Shown here in pieces: positions 7,682 to 15,021 of a DNA stretch of 24,865 nt. Source of the stretch: CAYVWB01 sp964455395 (GTDB taxonomy: Bacteria > Desulfobacterota > Desulfovibrionia > Desulfovibrionales > Desulfovibrionaceae); contig CAYVWB010000065.1 in assembly GCA_964455395.1 (NCBI GenBank), positions 1 through 24,865 of the forward strand, written 5' to 3'. The notes beneath the pieces are model-generated. The model saw only the letters and a program-made list of their open reading frames with translations, was not told where the DNA came from and did not search any database. A program made the position numbers and the translations under genes. Position 1 is the stretch's first letter. The number at the start of each line of letters is the position of its first letter.

Positions 7682-8140
7682 GCTGACCGCCATGGCGACG
7701 CCAAGGGCTCAGGGCTTGAGGCAAAGCACTGCGCCGTCTGTGGTCGGACGTTCACCTGGCGCAGGAAATGGGCGCGGGACTGGCGCGCCGTGCGGTATTG
7801 TTCCGAGCAGTGCCGCCGTCGCGGGTTGCGCGCCGAGGATGCCGCCTTGGAGCGCGCCATCCTGGAACTGCTGGGAGAGCGCGGCGCCGGCAAGTCGATT
7901 TGCCCCAGCGAAGCCGCCATGCGTGTGGCCGCCGAACGTCCACCCCGCCAGCTCGGCCGGCCCGGTGCGCACTCTCCTCGCGATGGCGGGGACGAAGCCC
8001 TCTGGCGCGCGCTCATGGAGCCGGCGCGTATGGCGGGGCGTCGGTTGGCGGCGCGTGGGGAGCTGGAGTGGCTCCAGCGCGGCATGGTGGTGGATCCGGA
8101 TCACGCCAGGGGGCCCGTACGTTTCCGCCGCAAGGCGTAA
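7670..8140 (+). CDS. DUF2256 and DUF3253 fusion protein
   Basis: The 156-aa protein has two recognisable small domains. Residues about 18-50 match DUF2256: CAVCGRTF (Cys21, Cys24), the Trp/Arg/Lys-rich WRRKWARDW stretch and YCSEQC (Cys44, Cys48), which looks like a small zinc-binding site. Residues about 58-150 match DUF3253: a helix, the conserved CPSEAAMRVA, then a winged-helix-like part ending LEWLQRGMVVDP. The two are known as separate proteins and as fusions. Neither function is established to my knowledge; nucleic-acid binding is a guess from the folds. ATG 7670 has no Shine-Dalgarno and is embedded in ACCGCAA-type repeats. No neighbour explains its role. Confidence 0.85.
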   Translation: MKPQADRHGDAKGSGLEAKHCAVCGRTFTWRRKWARDWRAVRYCSEQCRRRGLRAEDAALERAILELLGERGAGKSICPSEAAMRVAAERPPRQLGRPGAHSPRDGGDEALWRALMEPARMAGRRLAARGELEWLQRGMVVDPDHARGPVRFRRKA

Positions 8141-8194
8141 TGACGTTCAGGGTGCGATTCCCGGGAAGCCGAGGCGACGGACAGGATCGCGCTC

Positions 8195-8224
8195 TTGCGA
8201 TTCAGGCTGCGGTATGGTTGCTGT
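8195..8224 (-). repeat. ACCGCAA-type repeats, array B
   Basis: On the plus strand, ttgcgat (8195), ctgcggt (8207) and ttgctgt (8218) follow at steps of 12 and 11 bp. The array lies between the convergent DUF2256/3253 and OsmC-like genes, a 221-bp gap with no other feature. Its bases 8206-8221 recur exactly at 20555-20570. Confidence 0.65.
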
Positions 8225-8361
8225 TTGTGCAGGCAAGCCCAACACGCGTCGTCGTCGGTGCTCATGATTGCGGGAGGTGAGGGGAGCCCGCGAGGCCTCG
8301 TGAGCGGCGCATCCGCCGGAGTTGCTTTCGTCGGGGCCCCCCGCGCAGGTCGACAGGTTTG

Positions 8362-8760
8362 CTAGTTGGTGAGCGCGACTTCGACAACCACGGTCTCCGC
8401 GAGGTGCTTCTTCACATAGCACGCCTCCACGGCCTTGACGATGGCGTCGCGGTACTTCGGCGGAAATCCCATGGGCAATGTGAGGTTGAAGACCAGCCGG
8501 GAGATGAGGTGCGTCCTGGCGTCGGTCTCCACGTCCACGGTCAGGTCGAGGCCCGCGGTGTCTATCTCGCGTTTGCAGCAGAAGGTATAGGCGAACAGGC
8601 CTCCACACGTGGCGAGCGAAGCGAGGAAGAGTTCGGAGGGTTTCGGCGCGGCGTCATCGCCGCCTTCGGCTGCGGGCTGGTCTGTCAGCACGGTGCGACC
8701 GCCCACCTCGGCGGCCACTTTGCAGCCCCCGGGAAAGGTCACTTTGATGGCGTTGGACAT
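8362..8760 (-). CDS. OsmC/Ohr family protein
   Basis: The 132-aa product belongs to the OsmC-like fold, thiol peroxidases or related proteins that reduce organic hydroperoxides. The two conserved cysteines are visible: Cys52 in SLATCGG, after the typical PSELFLAS helix start, and Cys114 in EACYVKKHL. Length is normal for the family. The start at 8760 is supported by GGAG five bases upstream; the longer upstream frame has no such signal. It may serve in oxidative stress defence, which would suit an anaerobe, but the OsmC-like subgroup also has members without proven activity. It stands alone; the nearest minus-strand gene upstream is 375 bp away. Confidence 0.88.
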   Translation of the reverse strand: MSNAIKVTFPGGCKVAAEVGGRTVLTDQPAAEGGDDAAPKPSELFLASLATCGGLFAYTFCCKREIDTAGLDLTVDVETDARTHLISRLVFNLTLPMGFPPKYRDAIVKAVEACYVKKHLAETVVVEVALTN

Positions 8761-8826
8761 GGCGTCTCCTTGGAGTTGGTAAGGCTTCAAACAAACACCA
8801 TACATCGAAGGGCGATTTGTGCGCAA

Positions 8827-8874
8827 CCCCGGTTCCGGGGCCTGCCCTCCCGCCGAGCCCGTGCGTTCGAACGC
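8827..8874. other. Two perfect palindromic sequences in a 375-bp gene-free stretch
   Basis: CCCCGG-TT-CCGGGG (8827-8840) and the 12-bp palindrome GCGTTCGAACGC (8863-8874) lie 67-114 bp upstream of the OsmC-like start. Either could be an operator. No T-run follows, so they are not convincing terminators. The rest of 8761-9135 holds ACCGCAA array C and no credible gene. Confidence 0.45.
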
Positions 8875-8998
8875 CCCTCCAGACGCGCCGCAGCATCAAC
8901 GACAGCGTGTGTGCGCCAGCCGCCGCGAAGTCGCGAACGCTTCCGCCGCCATCACGGAGGAAGCCCTGCGCCGCGGCAGGGGCTCGCTCCAGACAGAA

Positions 8999-9070
8999 AC
9001 CGCAATACGGCCGCAGTAAATCCGCAACAAAACCGCAGCATGATCGCAGCGCGATCCAGCAAGGCCGCAT
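8999..9070 (+). repeat. ACCGCAA-type repeats, array C, the longest and most regular
   Basis: Heptamers begin at 8999 accgcaa, 9010 gccgcag, 9021 tccgcaa, 9032 accgcag, 9043 atcgcag, 9054 atccagc and 9064 gccgcat. The first five steps are exactly 11 bp and the last is 10. The four bases between heptamers are not conserved. It lies in the gap between the OsmC-like gene and the 143-aa gene. Confidence 0.8.
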
Positions 9071-9135
9071 GGAAGCAGCACCGAGTGCGCCGCAGGGACG
9101 CCTCCGGCACAGGGAGCAGACGCGTCAAATAAGCG

Positions 9136-9567
9136 TCAGCTCTGCCTGGAGACGAACCGGCTCATGAGCTGCGGGGCGCGGCCGGCGCTGGCGTAGCCGG
9201 CGTGCCGTTTGGTCTCTTGTCTGGAGCGGCCCAGTTCCTCGCGGATGCGCTCGTGCAGCCTGAGCGCCTCGTCGTTGAGGCGGCGCTGGATCTGCTGGAG
9301 CTCCACGAGCTTTTCCCGAAACAGCCGCAGATCCTCGTCCTCCCGGCGTTCCATGAGAAAGGCTTCATCCAGGACGAGGCGGCGGTCGTGAGCCAGCTTG
9401 CTCGCGTCCTCCACTTCGCCTTGTTCGAGCTGCTCGAGTTCGCGGTTGGCGATCTCGATGGCGCGCTCGACGAGCGACATGGCCGTGGCGTGCTCCATGC
9501 AATCGGCAGCGCAGCTGGGCTGGGGGCGCAGGGGAGCCGCCTCCAGGCAGCGCGCACTACGCCCCAT
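9136..9567 (-). CDS. Small coiled-coil protein of unknown function
   Basis: The product is up to 143 aa. From the internal MSLVERAIE (Met at 9480) onward it is almost wholly charged helix (residues about 30-125), with heptad-like Leu/Ile spacing and a basic tail ending SRFVSRQS. I do not recognise the family; short helical chaperones such as FlgN/FliT look similar in outline, but no motif proves that. ATG 9567 overlaps the stop of the upstream gene by 11 bp and has GGAAG six bases upstream, which favours it. The first 28 residues look less protein-like, so ATG 9480 (114 aa) is possible. It probably belongs to a minus-strand operon with the next two genes. Confidence 0.7.
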   Translation of the reverse strand: MGRSARCLEAAPLRPQPSCAADCMEHATAMSLVERAIEIANRELEQLEQGEVEDASKLAHDRRLVLDEAFLMERREDEDLRLFREKLVELQQIQRRLNDEALRLHERIREELGRSRQETKRHAGYASAGRAPQLMSRFVSRQS

Positions 9568-10180
9568 GACTCACTTCCCGGACAGCTTGGCTCTGGAGGC
9601 GGGTGGAAATGGAATCGACCACGCCGCGCCATTTGTTCACCACGGGCGAATATTCGTATTCCAGAAGGTCGGCCATGAGAATCCAGTCCTCGTTCTCCAG
9701 CGTTTCGGAGATTTCGGTCAGGACTTCGCTGATCTCTCGCGCTGCGGCATTGAACTCGGGCAGCGAGTCCAGGGCGAACTCTTCGCGCAGCACGCCCACC
9801 ATGGTCATGAAGTCGCGGGTGACGTCCAGAAGATCCTGAAAAATTTCAAGAGCTTCAGCGTCATCAGCTTGACGGAAGAGGTCGGCCACGTTGCGTCCGC
9901 CTTGGGCCATGACATCGACGACCTTGGCGAGCTCCTCGGTGATGTTCACGGCCATTTCCTGCATGGGCGCGCTCTTGATCTCCACCTTGTCAAAGGAGGC
10001 GGTCTCGATATCCTCGGCCTGGTGGGGATAGATCTCGTTGAAGGCTTCGTCGTCCACCAGCACATCGGTGACGATGCGGTCTTCGAGGGAGTTGGCGCTC
10101 ATGACGCGCACGAGCAGCTCTTCCAGGTTGGCGAAGTTGGAGATCTGGAGTTCGGTCGGTTGTCCGTCGATGACGATCAT
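9557..10180 (-). CDS. Acidic helical protein of unknown function
   Basis: This 207-aa protein is strongly acidic and mostly helical. It begins MIVIDGQPTELQISNF, a small beta-rich start, followed by long helices; a conserved-looking part near the C-terminus reads ENEDWILMADLLEYEYSP. There is no signal peptide, membrane segment or metal motif. I do not recognise the family. The start at 10180 has GGAG eight bases upstream. The gene overlaps the next minus-strand gene by 11 bp and follows the glycosyltransferase gene at a distance of 156 bp, so the three may form an operon. A role in glycosylation or surface-structure assembly would be only a guess from that context. Confidence 0.78.
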   Translation of the reverse strand: MIVIDGQPTELQISNFANLEELLVRVMSANSLEDRIVTDVLVDDEAFNEIYPHQAEDIETASFDKVEIKSAPMQEMAVNITEELAKVVDVMAQGGRNVADLFRQADDAEALEIFQDLLDVTRDFMTMVGVLREEFALDSLPEFNAAAREISEVLTEISETLENEDWILMADLLEYEYSPVVNKWRGVVDSISTRLQSQAVREVSHGA

Positions 10181-10336
10181 AACGCATGCTCCGTGATGGT
10201 TCGGGGTGTGGATGCGCCCCGCAGCCGGCGGAAATTGCCGCACGCAGTCGAGGCGTCCCGATCCATCCAAGATTCATGCCAATTTGCCGGTCTTGAGCGT
10301 CAGGCTTCCGCAGCGCGCCCGGGGCCGGCCGTGCGT

Positions 10337-12043
10337 TCAGGGCGCGAGCAGCGCGCGCAGGGTGCGGATGCATTGCTGGTACCGCGCCGCGAGCAGAAGC
10401 GCCTCGTCCAGGGCGCGTTGTTCCTGGCTGGCCACGCCCCACAGGTAGCCCAGCCCGCCCAGGAAGTCGCTCTGCGACCAGAGCGCCTGCAGTCGCTGCA
10501 CGCCGCCGAGGAACTTGCGCTTGAGGGGCGTCGCCGAGGTGGCGGCCAACGCCCGGCCCTGCTCCATCAGCAAGGTCAGCAGCTGCTCGGAGTGCTCCAG
10601 CTCCTGCCGCAGGACGTCGCGACGTTCAGGAGAGAGGGCGGCGAGGGCGTCCCCGGGCAATTCACGACGGATGGCTTCCAGCGTCTCCCGAGGAGCCGAG
10701 AGCGGGGTAGGGGTTCCGACCTCACTCTCGGGCGGGTGGAGGGCTTCGTCAAGGAATCGACGCAGCACGCTGCGTTGCGCGCGCAGCCATAGGGTGCGGT
10801 CTTGGGCTTCCAGGCCTGCAGCCGGGTCCACGGCCTCCAGGTCCATGAAGTGAGCGACTCCGGCGCGTGTGCGCCACACCCGGGCGTCACGCCAGCCTGG
10901 CGCCTCGGGCTGGGGCGTCCAGCGACCGGTCTGCAGAAGACTTTGGGCCAGTGCGAGCACAGTCCCGGGATGGATGGCGCGGCGGCAGGGCTCCTCGCCG
11001 GGGCCGTGGGGACAGGTCTGCCCGTAGGCGCAGGGGTGGCACGCCATGGCGGGCTCCAGACAGCAAGCCCCCATGCTGTAGGGGCTGGTGTCCCAGGGCT
11101 GCGCCGTGGCGAGGAAGATTGCGAGGACCGGGACGCCCAGGCCCGCCGCCAGATGCATCGTCCCGGTATCGTTGGTGATGAGCAGTTCGCACCGGCCGAC
11201 AAGCGCCGCGAGTTCCTGGAGGCCCGTGGCTCCGATGGCGTTCACGCAAGGGGCCTCCCGGAGGCGGCCTGCAAGGGCTTCCCGATACAGTGCGAGGAAG
11301 CGCTCGCCCAGATGGGTTTCCTTGGCGGAGCCGCAGAGCACCGGCGTGACGCCGGATCGGGCGAGTCCGGCCGCCGCCTCGGCGAAAGCCTCCACGGGCC
11401 AGCGCCGACGTTCCTCGCTGGCGCCCAGCTGCAGCGCGACGTAACGCTGCGGCGTCGCCGGGCCGGCGGCGTACCGAGTGAGCAAGGCGTCGACAGCTGC
11501 GCGCGCGGCTTCCGGGGGCTTTTGCAAGGTGAAGCGGCGGGGCTCGTCCGGCAAGCCGGCTACTTTCCAGAAGATGTCCACCAGGTTGAACGGGCTCAAG
11601 CCACGACGTTGCGCCGAAGCCAAGAGGAAAGCGGCCCACGGCCCGCCGCTGGCCTGGAAGCCATGGTCATCCAGAAGAAAACCGTGCGACGCGCGGATGC
11701 GCCGACCCGGCGCCAGCTCGAGAAGCCGTGTCAACAGCCGGACAGCCATGCTCGCAGTCAGATTCAAGACCGTATCATAAGGGAACGCCGCGGCGGTGTG
11801 TTCCTGGAAGGCGCGCGTCCTGGCCAGGGCGTCCGGCCAGTCGCCTCGCTGCAGCGCTGCGAGCAGCGTGGAGCCGGGCAGAGGCGCTGCGTAGTCGAGA
11901 TCGCTCAGCAGGGGGGTGGCGGCGGCGAAGTTTTCGAGGCAGAGCAGGCCCACGCGCTGGCCTCGGTCGGAAAGCCCGTGAATGACCGGTTGGGTCTGGA
12001 TGAGGTCCCCGAAGCGGGTGAGATTGCAGATGAGGGTGGTCAT
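10337..12043 (-). CDS. Family 9 glycosyltransferase (heptosyltransferase-like)
   Basis: The 568-aa protein has the GT9 fold of ADP-heptose:LPS heptosyltransferases. The N-terminal NLTRFGDLIQTQP corresponds to the usual nucleotide-sugar transferase start; the donor-site block ITNDTGTMHLAAGLGVP lies around residues 289-305 (Asn291). A Cys-rich stretch after it (CHPCAYGQTCPHG) is typical of some GT9 proteins. GT9 members are usually near 350 aa; here about 190 further residues form a helical C-terminal extension that I cannot assign. The product may act in LPS or protein glycosylation. No Shine-Dalgarno is obvious before ATG 12043. Two unknown helical proteins follow on the same strand. Confidence 0.87.
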   Translation of the reverse strand: MTTLICNLTRFGDLIQTQPVIHGLSDRGQRVGLLCLENFAAATPLLSDLDYAAPLPGSTLLAALQRGDWPDALARTRAFQEHTAAAFPYDTVLNLTASMAVRLLTRLLELAPGRRIRASHGFLLDDHGFQASGGPWAAFLLASAQRRGLSPFNLVDIFWKVAGLPDEPRRFTLQKPPEAARAAVDALLTRYAAGPATPQRYVALQLGASEERRRWPVEAFAEAAAGLARSGVTPVLCGSAKETHLGERFLALYREALAGRLREAPCVNAIGATGLQELAALVGRCELLITNDTGTMHLAAGLGVPVLAIFLATAQPWDTSPYSMGACCLEPAMACHPCAYGQTCPHGPGEEPCRRAIHPGTVLALAQSLLQTGRWTPQPEAPGWRDARVWRTRAGVAHFMDLEAVDPAAGLEAQDRTLWLRAQRSVLRRFLDEALHPPESEVGTPTPLSAPRETLEAIRRELPGDALAALSPERRDVLRQELEHSEQLLTLLMEQGRALAATSATPLKRKFLGGVQRLQALWSQSDFLGGLGYLWGVASQEQRALDEALLLAARYQQCIRTLRALLAP

Positions 12044-12130
12044 GCCGGGTCGTGTGTGTCGTGTCTCTGGTGCGCGTCATGCGGCCAGGTGTCGGTCAGC
12101 CGCCGGGGTGGCGCCAGTGAGTCGCCGAGC

Positions 12131-12186
12131 AGCTGGCGGGGCAGGTGACGGGCAACTGGCGGGCAGGTGGCGGGCAAGTGGCGGGC
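12131..12186. repeat. GC-rich 11-bp tandem repeat, five units, upstream of the malic enzyme
   Basis: Units begin at 12131 (12 bp), 12143, 12154, 12165 and 12176 and follow aggtggcgggc with few changes, and a partial sixth begins at 12187. The period equals that of the ACCGCAA arrays, but the core differs. It lies about 100 bp before the malic enzyme start and 90 bp before the divergent glycosyltransferase start. Confidence 0.85.
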
Positions 12187-12203
12187 AGGGCGTTCCGGAT
12201 GCC

Positions 12204-12247
12204 TTGCAATTCGGGTGACTGTGCCGTACTGTCGCGATCTTTACAAT
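12204..12247 (+). promoter_or_regulatory. Candidate sigma-70 promoters of the malic enzyme
   Basis: Two overlapping possibilities exist. TTGCAA (12204-12209) is followed after 17 bp by TACTGT (12227-12232). Downstream, TACAAT (12242-12247) is a near-perfect -10 but has no good -35. Either gives a short leader before the strong ribosome binding site. Confidence 0.35.
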
Positions 12248-12282
12248 GTATTCAGCCACATATTTCTTCACGAGGAGGAAGC

Positions 12283-13605
12283 ATGGCTCTGTTCACCAAG
12301 CAAGAGGCGTTGGATTACCACTCAGCCGGTCACCGAGGGAAAATCGAGACCGTGCCCATCAAGCCTTGCCAGACGCAGAAGCATCTGTCCATGGCGTACA
12401 CGCCTGGCGTGGCGGACGCGTGTCGCGCCATCCACGCCGAGCCGGAGACAGGATACGACTACACCAACAAAGGCAATCTGGTTGCGGTCGTCTCCAACGG
12501 GACGGCGGTGCTTGGTCTGGGCGACATCGGGCCCCTGGCCGGAAAGCCTGTCATGGAAGGCAAGGGCGTGCTCTTCAAGATTTTCGCAGACGTGGACTGC
12601 TACGACCTGAACATCGACACCAAGGATCCCGAGGAGATCATCCGGTTCGTCAAGCTGCTGGAGCCCACCTTCGGCGGCATCAACCTGGAGGACATCAAAG
12701 CCCCGGAATGCTTCCTCATCGAAGATCGACTCAAGGCGGAGATGGACATCCCCGTCTTCCATGACGATCAGCACGGCACCGCCATCATCTCCGGCGCGGG
12801 GCTCATCAACGCCCTGGAAATCGCCAACAAGAAAGCTGGCGACGTGAAGCTGGTGGTTTCCGGCGCCGGCGCCGGCGCCATCGCCTGCACCACGTTTTAC
12901 GAGAGTCTCGGCGTCAAGCGCGAAAATATCTTCATGTTCGACTCCCGAGGCCTGCTCCACACCGGCCGTAGCGACTTGAACGAGCAGAAGCTCCTGTACT
13001 CGCAAGAGAAGGACCACGGGGACCTCGCCGCAGCCATGGTCGGCGCGGACGTTTTCCTGGGCCTTTCCGTGGCCGGTCAGGTGACCCCGGAAATGGTGCG
13101 GAGCATGGCCAGGAATCCTATCATCTTCGCCTGCGCCAATCCGGACCCGGAGATCACCTACCCCGACGCCAAGGCGGCGCGGCCGGACGCCATCATGGCC
13201 ACGGGTCGCTCGGACTTTCCCAATCAGGTGAACAATGTCCTGGGCTTCCCCTTCATTTTCCGCGGAGCCCTTGACGTGCGCGCCAAAGCCATCAACGAAG
13301 CGATGAAGGTGGCGGCTGCGCAGGCCCTCGCCGACCTTGCCAAAGAGCCGGTCCCCACCGAGGTGAAGAAGGCCTACGGCGTGGACGAAATGGCCTTCGG
13401 CATCGACTACATCATCCCGAAACCGCTTGATTATCGTGTGGTTGAGTGGGAAGCGCCCGCCGTGGCGCAGGCCGCCATGGACACCGGTGTGGCCCGCAAG
13501 CCCATCAAGGACATGGCCGCCTACAAGATCGCGTTGGCGCAACGCATGAAGGATGCGCAGCAGCGCATCGAGGCGTTCATCGCCAGCTATTCGCTTGATT
13601 TTTAG
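12283..13605 (+). CDS. Malic enzyme (oxaloacetate-decarboxylating)
   Basis: The 440-aa enzyme converts malate to pyruvate and CO2 with NAD(P)+ in the cytoplasm. Tyr39 in AYTPGVA and Lys94 in MEGKG are the catalytic pair; metal-site regions NLEDIKAPECF and FHDDQHGTA and the Rossmann stretch VVSGAGAGAIAC follow. The length matches the short bacterial form, without the phosphotransacetylase domain of MaeB-type fusions. NAD or NADP preference cannot be told from inspection. GAGGAGGAA ends three bases before ATG 12283, one of the strongest ribosome binding sites in the window, which suggests high expression. In a sulfate reducer it can link C4 acids and pyruvate. It appears monocistronic. Confidence 0.95.
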   Translation: MALFTKQEALDYHSAGHRGKIETVPIKPCQTQKHLSMAYTPGVADACRAIHAEPETGYDYTNKGNLVAVVSNGTAVLGLGDIGPLAGKPVMEGKGVLFKIFADVDCYDLNIDTKDPEEIIRFVKLLEPTFGGINLEDIKAPECFLIEDRLKAEMDIPVFHDDQHGTAIISGAGLINALEIANKKAGDVKLVVSGAGAGAIACTTFYESLGVKRENIFMFDSRGLLHTGRSDLNEQKLLYSQEKDHGDLAAAMVGADVFLGLSVAGQVTPEMVRSMARNPIIFACANPDPEITYPDAKAARPDAIMATGRSDFPNQVNNVLGFPFIFRGALDVRAKAINEAMKVAAAQALADLAKEPVPTEVKKAYGVDEMAFGIDYIIPKPLDYRVVEWEAPAVAQAAMDTGVARKPIKDMAAYKIALAQRMKDAQQRIEAFIASYSLDF

Positions 13606-13628
13606 AAGAAGAATTGATTCGCCACGGC

Positions 13629-13654
13629 GTGCGCCCCCTTCCCAGGGGGTGCGC
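13629..13654 (+). terminator. Possible hairpin terminator after the malic enzyme
   Basis: GTGCGCCCCC (13629-13638) and GGGGGTGCGC (13645-13654) pair over ten positions, two of them G-T, around a six-base loop. It lies 24 bp after the malic enzyme stop. No T-run follows, so it may only slow or stabilise the transcript end. Confidence 0.4.
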
Positions 13655-13760
13655 CAAGTCTTCGCAATACGCAAGCCTGCGCATTTCCATTGTATTCCGT
13701 GCCGTCATAGCAGGGACGCTCCATGGCGGGGCGTCCCCTGCCTGCTTGAAACGTAATTAC

Positions 13761-13804
13761 ACCGCAATTGAACCGCAATGCATGGACCGCAATGCAGACC
13801 GCAG
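13761..13804 (+). repeat. ACCGCAA-type repeats, array D, overlapping the start of the pseudouridine synthase
   Basis: The exact heptamer accgcaa occurs at 13761, 13772 and 13786, and accgcag at 13798 (steps 11, 14, 12). The preferred ATG, 13792, lies between the last two. All are in the sense orientation of the gene. Confidence 0.8.
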
Positions 13805-14868
13805 GCAAAGCTCCCTCGACGTTGACCGCGCTTGTGGACGACGCGCACCACGGCCAGCGGCTCGACAAGGCCCTGCTGCTCTGCGCGCCGGCGGCGAGTC
13901 TACGCGCCAGACGCCGCATGTGCGCGGTCTGGGACGTGCAAGTGGATGGCGTCACCCGGGCGGCGGCGTACAAGGTGCGCAAGGGGCAGCGCATCGTGGC
14001 GAGGCCTCCCGCTTTTGCCGTGGGGGAGGAGGCCCGTCATGCGCCTGCGCCCAACGCCGGAGGGGCTTGGCTGGTGGGAATCTCGCCGCCATGGGCGGCC
14101 CTGTCCAAACCCCACGGCCTCCATACGCAAAGGTTGGCAGGCGGCGGGGAGCCGAGCCTGGAGGAACAGCTTGCCGGGTTGATGGGCGCGCGCGACGCGC
14201 CATCCGCATGCCCCTGGCGAGTCGGGCAGCTCCCTGCGGAAGGGTGGCGACTGGTGACGCGGCTGGATGGCGAGGTCTCCGGCGTGGTCCTCGCTGCACA
14301 GAATGACATTGCGGAAAAACGCTTCCGCAAGCTGGAGTCCCAAGGCGACATTGTCAAAGAATATGTATGTCTGACAGTTGGTTTTGGAGAAAATTACCAT
14401 AGCCGAAGAGGCGAGACGTGGGAAATCCGCAATGCGATTGACATGTCGAACCGCAAGAAAGTGGTGGTGGCGCCTCATGAAGCGGATGACCCCGCCCGGT
14501 GGACGTCGGTGACGCTGGAGGGGCCAGTCGCGGCTTGTGGAGGGACGAGTGTATGGCGCACGCGTGTGCGAATCCGGAGGGGCGCACGCCATCAGATACG
14601 GGCGCACCTCGCCTTTGTCGGGCTGCCCATCCTCGGGGATACGCGCTATGGGGATGGAGGAGGCATGGTGGCCGAATGGATGTCAACACAAGAGCAGGGC
14701 CTCTTGCAGCTGCCTGAAATATTGAAGGATAATCTCGATTTTTGGGGTTCGGCAGCGCCCCGTCACCGACTGTACCTGCACTGTCGACAGTGCCGAGTGG
14801 AAGCTTTCGAAGCGACGGTGGAACCGGAGTGGGGTCTCGAGTGGGGTGAGTGCGGCGCGAGGGACTGA
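13792..14868 (+). CDS. RluA-family RNA pseudouridine synthase
   Basis: The 358-aa protein isomerises uridine in RNA. The catalytic motif reads TRLDGEVSGVVLAA, the HRLDxxTSG motif of the RluA/RluD group, with the conserved Asp. An S4-like N-terminal part (GQRLDKALLL, about residues 22-75) and the later ARHQIRAHLAFVGLPILGD block also fit. The target site cannot be given. ATG 13792 lacks a Shine-Dalgarno and lies in an ACCGCAA array; a TTG at 13768 in the same frame would make the array part of the protein. Bases about 14340-14470 are clearly more AT-rich than the rest of the gene, a small compositional oddity. A 150-bp gap separates it from convergent tlyA. Confidence 0.9.
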   Translation: MQTAGKAPSTLTALVDDAHHGQRLDKALLLCAPAASLRARRRMCAVWDVQVDGVTRAAAYKVRKGQRIVARPPAFAVGEEARHAPAPNAGGAWLVGISPPWAALSKPHGLHTQRLAGGGEPSLEEQLAGLMGARDAPSACPWRVGQLPAEGWRLVTRLDGEVSGVVLAAQNDIAEKRFRKLESQGDIVKEYVCLTVGFGENYHSRRGETWEIRNAIDMSNRKKVVVAPHEADDPARWTSVTLEGPVAACGGTSVWRTRVRIRRGARHQIRAHLAFVGLPILGDTRYGDGGGMVAEWMSTQEQGLLQLPEILKDNLDFWGSAAPRHRLYLHCRQCRVEAFEATVEPEWGLEWGECGARD

Positions 14869-14979
14869 AAAGCAAGATTGATGCTGCGGTCTGAATGCGG
14901 CTCATGTGTGGCGCAAGGGGAAGGGAGAATTATATTCATCTAAAATGATTATTTTTCATGAAAGAATCGGCGCTTTTGG

Positions 14980-15019
14980 TTGCGGTTTTGTTGCGATATT
15001 ATTGTGATTTGGTTGCTGT
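14980..15019 (-). repeat. ACCGCAA-type repeats, array E, abutting the end of tlyA
   Basis: On the plus strand, ttgcggt (14980), ttgcgat (14991), ttgtgat (15002) and ttgctgt (15013) follow at exactly 11 bp. The last ends two bases from the tlyA stop. An AT-rich patch (about 14925-14965) lies to its left. Confidence 0.8.
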
Positions 15020-15021
15020 CT

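Noticed and set aside
5892..8085. Two long minus-strand open frames opposite the binding proteins
   Set aside because: They mirror the two paralogous plus-strand genes; the plus-strand genes have signal peptides and family motifs.
8827..8840. Intrinsic terminator for the minus-strand 143-aa gene
   Set aside because: It is about 300 bp from the stop and has no T-run.
8999..9070. CRISPR array
   Set aside because: The unit is 11 bp with a 7-bp core, far too short, and there are no cas genes.
12322..13674. Long minus-strand open frame opposite the malic enzyme
   Set aside because: No motif; the plus-strand gene is clear.
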